Program-made: the position numbers and the translations under genes | The notes under the pieces: model-generated | Database searches by the model: none | What the model was told of the DNA's origin: nothing | What the model saw: the letters and a program-made list of their open reading frames with translations, nothing else | Assembly (NCBI GenBank): GCA_019359675.1 | Contig: JAHHGX010000073.1 | Span: forward strand, 52,822 to 116,821 | Source: Calothrix sp. FI2-JRJ7 | GTDB lineage: Bacteria; Cyanobacteriota; Cyanobacteriia; Cyanobacteriales; Nostocaceae | DNA length: 64,000 nt | Direction of reading: 5' to 3' | Shown: piece after piece, positions 63,075 to 64,000 of the stretch | How the letters are laid out: every line of letters begins with the position of its first letter | Position numbering within the stretch: the stretch's first letter is position 1

Positions 63075-63857
63075 ATGACTGAACCATTAATCGAACTTAA
63101 AGGTATTTCCAAGGCATTTGGTAATAATAAAGTATTAGATAATATAGATTTAAAAATTTATCGAGGTGAAGCACTGGGAATAATCGGCCCGTCAGGAACT
63201 GGAAAATCAACTATATTACGGGTAATTGCGGGGTTAACAGCACCTGACAGTGGAGAGATTTATGTACAAGGAGTGCGACGAAAGGGTTTAATCGAGGATA
63301 GTGCTGACCCAATTGGAATTAGTATGGTGTTTCAACAAGCTGCATTGTTTGACTCGCTGTCTGTGGAAGAAAACGTGGGTTTTTTGCTGTATCAACACTC
63401 GAAGTTATCTAGAAAGCAAATTCGAGATATAGTACATGAGAAGTTAGAGATGGTTGGTTTGGGGGGAAGTGCAGATAAATATCCATCGGAACTTTCGGGA
63501 GGGATGCGGAAACGTGCGAGTTTTGCCCGTGCGATTATTTCTAACCCTGAAAGTCCCAACGAGGCGCCTGAAGTTTTGTTATATGATGAACCTACAGCTG
63601 GCTTAGACCCCATCGCTTCAACGGTCATCGAAGATTTGATACGTCAGTTGCAGTGTACCCAAGGAGTTTGTAGTACTTATGCGATTGTTACCCACCAAGA
63701 TAGTACGATACGACGCACAGCTGATAAACTTGTGTTTCTTTACCAAGGTCGGGTGCAATGGGAAGGACATGTAAGCGATATGGATACAACATCCAATCCA
63801 TTGATTCGACAATTTTTGAGTGGCAGTATTGCTGGTCCAATTCATGTGGTGGGATAA
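63075..63857 (+). CDS. Mla/Mce-type ABC transporter ATPase
   Basis: 260 residues: Walker A GPSGTGKSTILR (~37-48), Q-loop VFQQAALFDSLSVEENVGF, signature LSGGMRKRASFARAI, Walker B VLLYDEPTAGLDP and H-switch VTHQ. The VEENVGF loop and the RKR signature are typical of MlaF/TGD3-type ATPases for phospholipid or sterol-like transport between membranes. In cyanobacteria the permease (MlaE-like) and Mce subunit often follow; here only a tandem repeat follows before the window ends. Confidence 0.93.
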   Translation: MTEPLIELKGISKAFGNNKVLDNIDLKIYRGEALGIIGPSGTGKSTILRVIAGLTAPDSGEIYVQGVRRKGLIEDSADPIGISMVFQQAALFDSLSVEENVGFLLYQHSKLSRKQIRDIVHEKLEMVGLGGSADKYPSELSGGMRKRASFARAIISNPESPNEAPEVLLYDEPTAGLDPIASTVIEDLIRQLQCTQGVCSTYAIVTHQDSTIRRTADKLVFLYQGRVQWEGHVSDMDTTSNPLIRQFLSGSIAGPIHVVG

Positions 63858-63873
63858 AGAAAGTGCTGAGTAA

Positions 63874-64000
63874 AGTTAGGAGTTAGGAGTTAGGAGTTAG
63901 GAGTTAGGAGTTAGGAGTTAGGAGTTAGGAGTTAGGAGTTAGGAGTTAGGAGTTAGGAGTTAGGAGTTAGGAGTTAGGAGTTAGGAGTTAGGAGTTAGGA
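63874..64000. repeat. Heptanucleotide tandem repeat (AGTTAGG)n
   Basis: The 7-mer AGTTAGG is repeated about 18 times without interruption from 63874 to the window end, so the array may continue. It matches the STRR class of heterocystous cyanobacteria. It lies 17 bases after the ATPase stop. Confidence 0.95.

Noticed and set aside
63874..64000. Possible CRISPR array at the window end
   Set aside because: The 7-base units are contiguous with no spacers, so this is a simple tandem repeat.
1..64000. tRNA, rRNA, riboswitch or complete insertion sequence
   Set aside because: No clover-leaf arms with a GTTCGAATC-type T-loop, no rRNA segments, no recognised riboswitch core and no transposase frame were found by eye; short or divergent ones could be missed.

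Overview
The window looks like chromosomal DNA of a filamentous, probably heterocyst-forming cyanobacterium (Nostocales). The evidence is an AT-rich genome with cyanobacterial gene families: a DUF2231-coxBAC oxidase operon, two DevB/DevC-type exporter loci, Uma2 proteins, a CrtISO-like oxidoreductase, a Mo-nitrogenase C-terminal-domain protein, an E2 of the cyanobacterial pyruvate dehydrogenase type, and the short dispersed and heptanucleotide repeats usual in this order. The palindrome GGCGCC occurs more than 100 times by eye, against about 4 expected. I saw no copy of the usual cyanobacterial HIP1 octamer GCGATCGC.

Layout. 1-4.0 kb: minus-strand oxidase operon (two DUF2231 proteins, coxB, coxA, partial coxC). 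Subunit II lacks the CuA ligands, so this is an ARTO / quinol-oxidase-type enzyme. 4.6-9.1 kb: tetR, TMEM175-like gene, devB, GNAT gene, devC, with two matching palindromic operators. 9.7-16.5 kb: nitrogenase-domain small protein, response regulator, arsM and arsS (arsenosugar pathway) with an amber-interrupted gene between them, and an SDR. 16.6-21.4 kb: small unknowns, two double-glycine peptide precursors and a divergent MFS exporter. 21.4-27.8 kb: parDE, a glutathione transferase, a UvrD-type helicase with a nuclease-like insert, and a vapBC pair flanked by a ~213 bp duplication.

28.0-35.2 kb: a galactofuranose-type ABC transporter (ytfQRT-yjfF). It is visibly more GC-rich than its surroundings, abuts a broken DUF3455 paralog, and is itself split by ~2.1 kb holding a Uma2 gene and a decayed higBA pair. 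35.3-44.4 kb: peroxiredoxin-like protein, methyltransferase, Fe-S/SCP2 protein, a MarR-controlled devBCA operon with two matching operators, Uma2, a truncated metallo-beta-lactamase and threonine aldolase. 44.7-49.4 kb: DUF2141 protein and a four-gene module around a membrane-anchored spermidine-synthase-like protein and DUF4178. 49.4-53.3 kb: glycosyltransferase, pdhC and YlqD-like protein. 53.3-56.2 kb: a graveyard with an acyl-CoA synthetase remnant and a doubly truncated aldehyde dehydrogenase, separated by two paralogous tiny membrane proteins. 56.3-64 kb: SnoaL protein, GNAT, RecQ, a broken Rpn/DUF4351-like gene, Uma2, CrtISO-like enzyme, an MlaF-type ATPase, and a heptad repeat running off the end.

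Themes are envelope export (two DevBC systems, each with its own regulator and duplicated operator), stress and detoxification (arsenosugars, GST, peroxiredoxin), alternative respiration, toxin-antitoxin genes, and strong local gene decay. No tRNA, rRNA, CRISPR array or complete insertion sequence was recognised.
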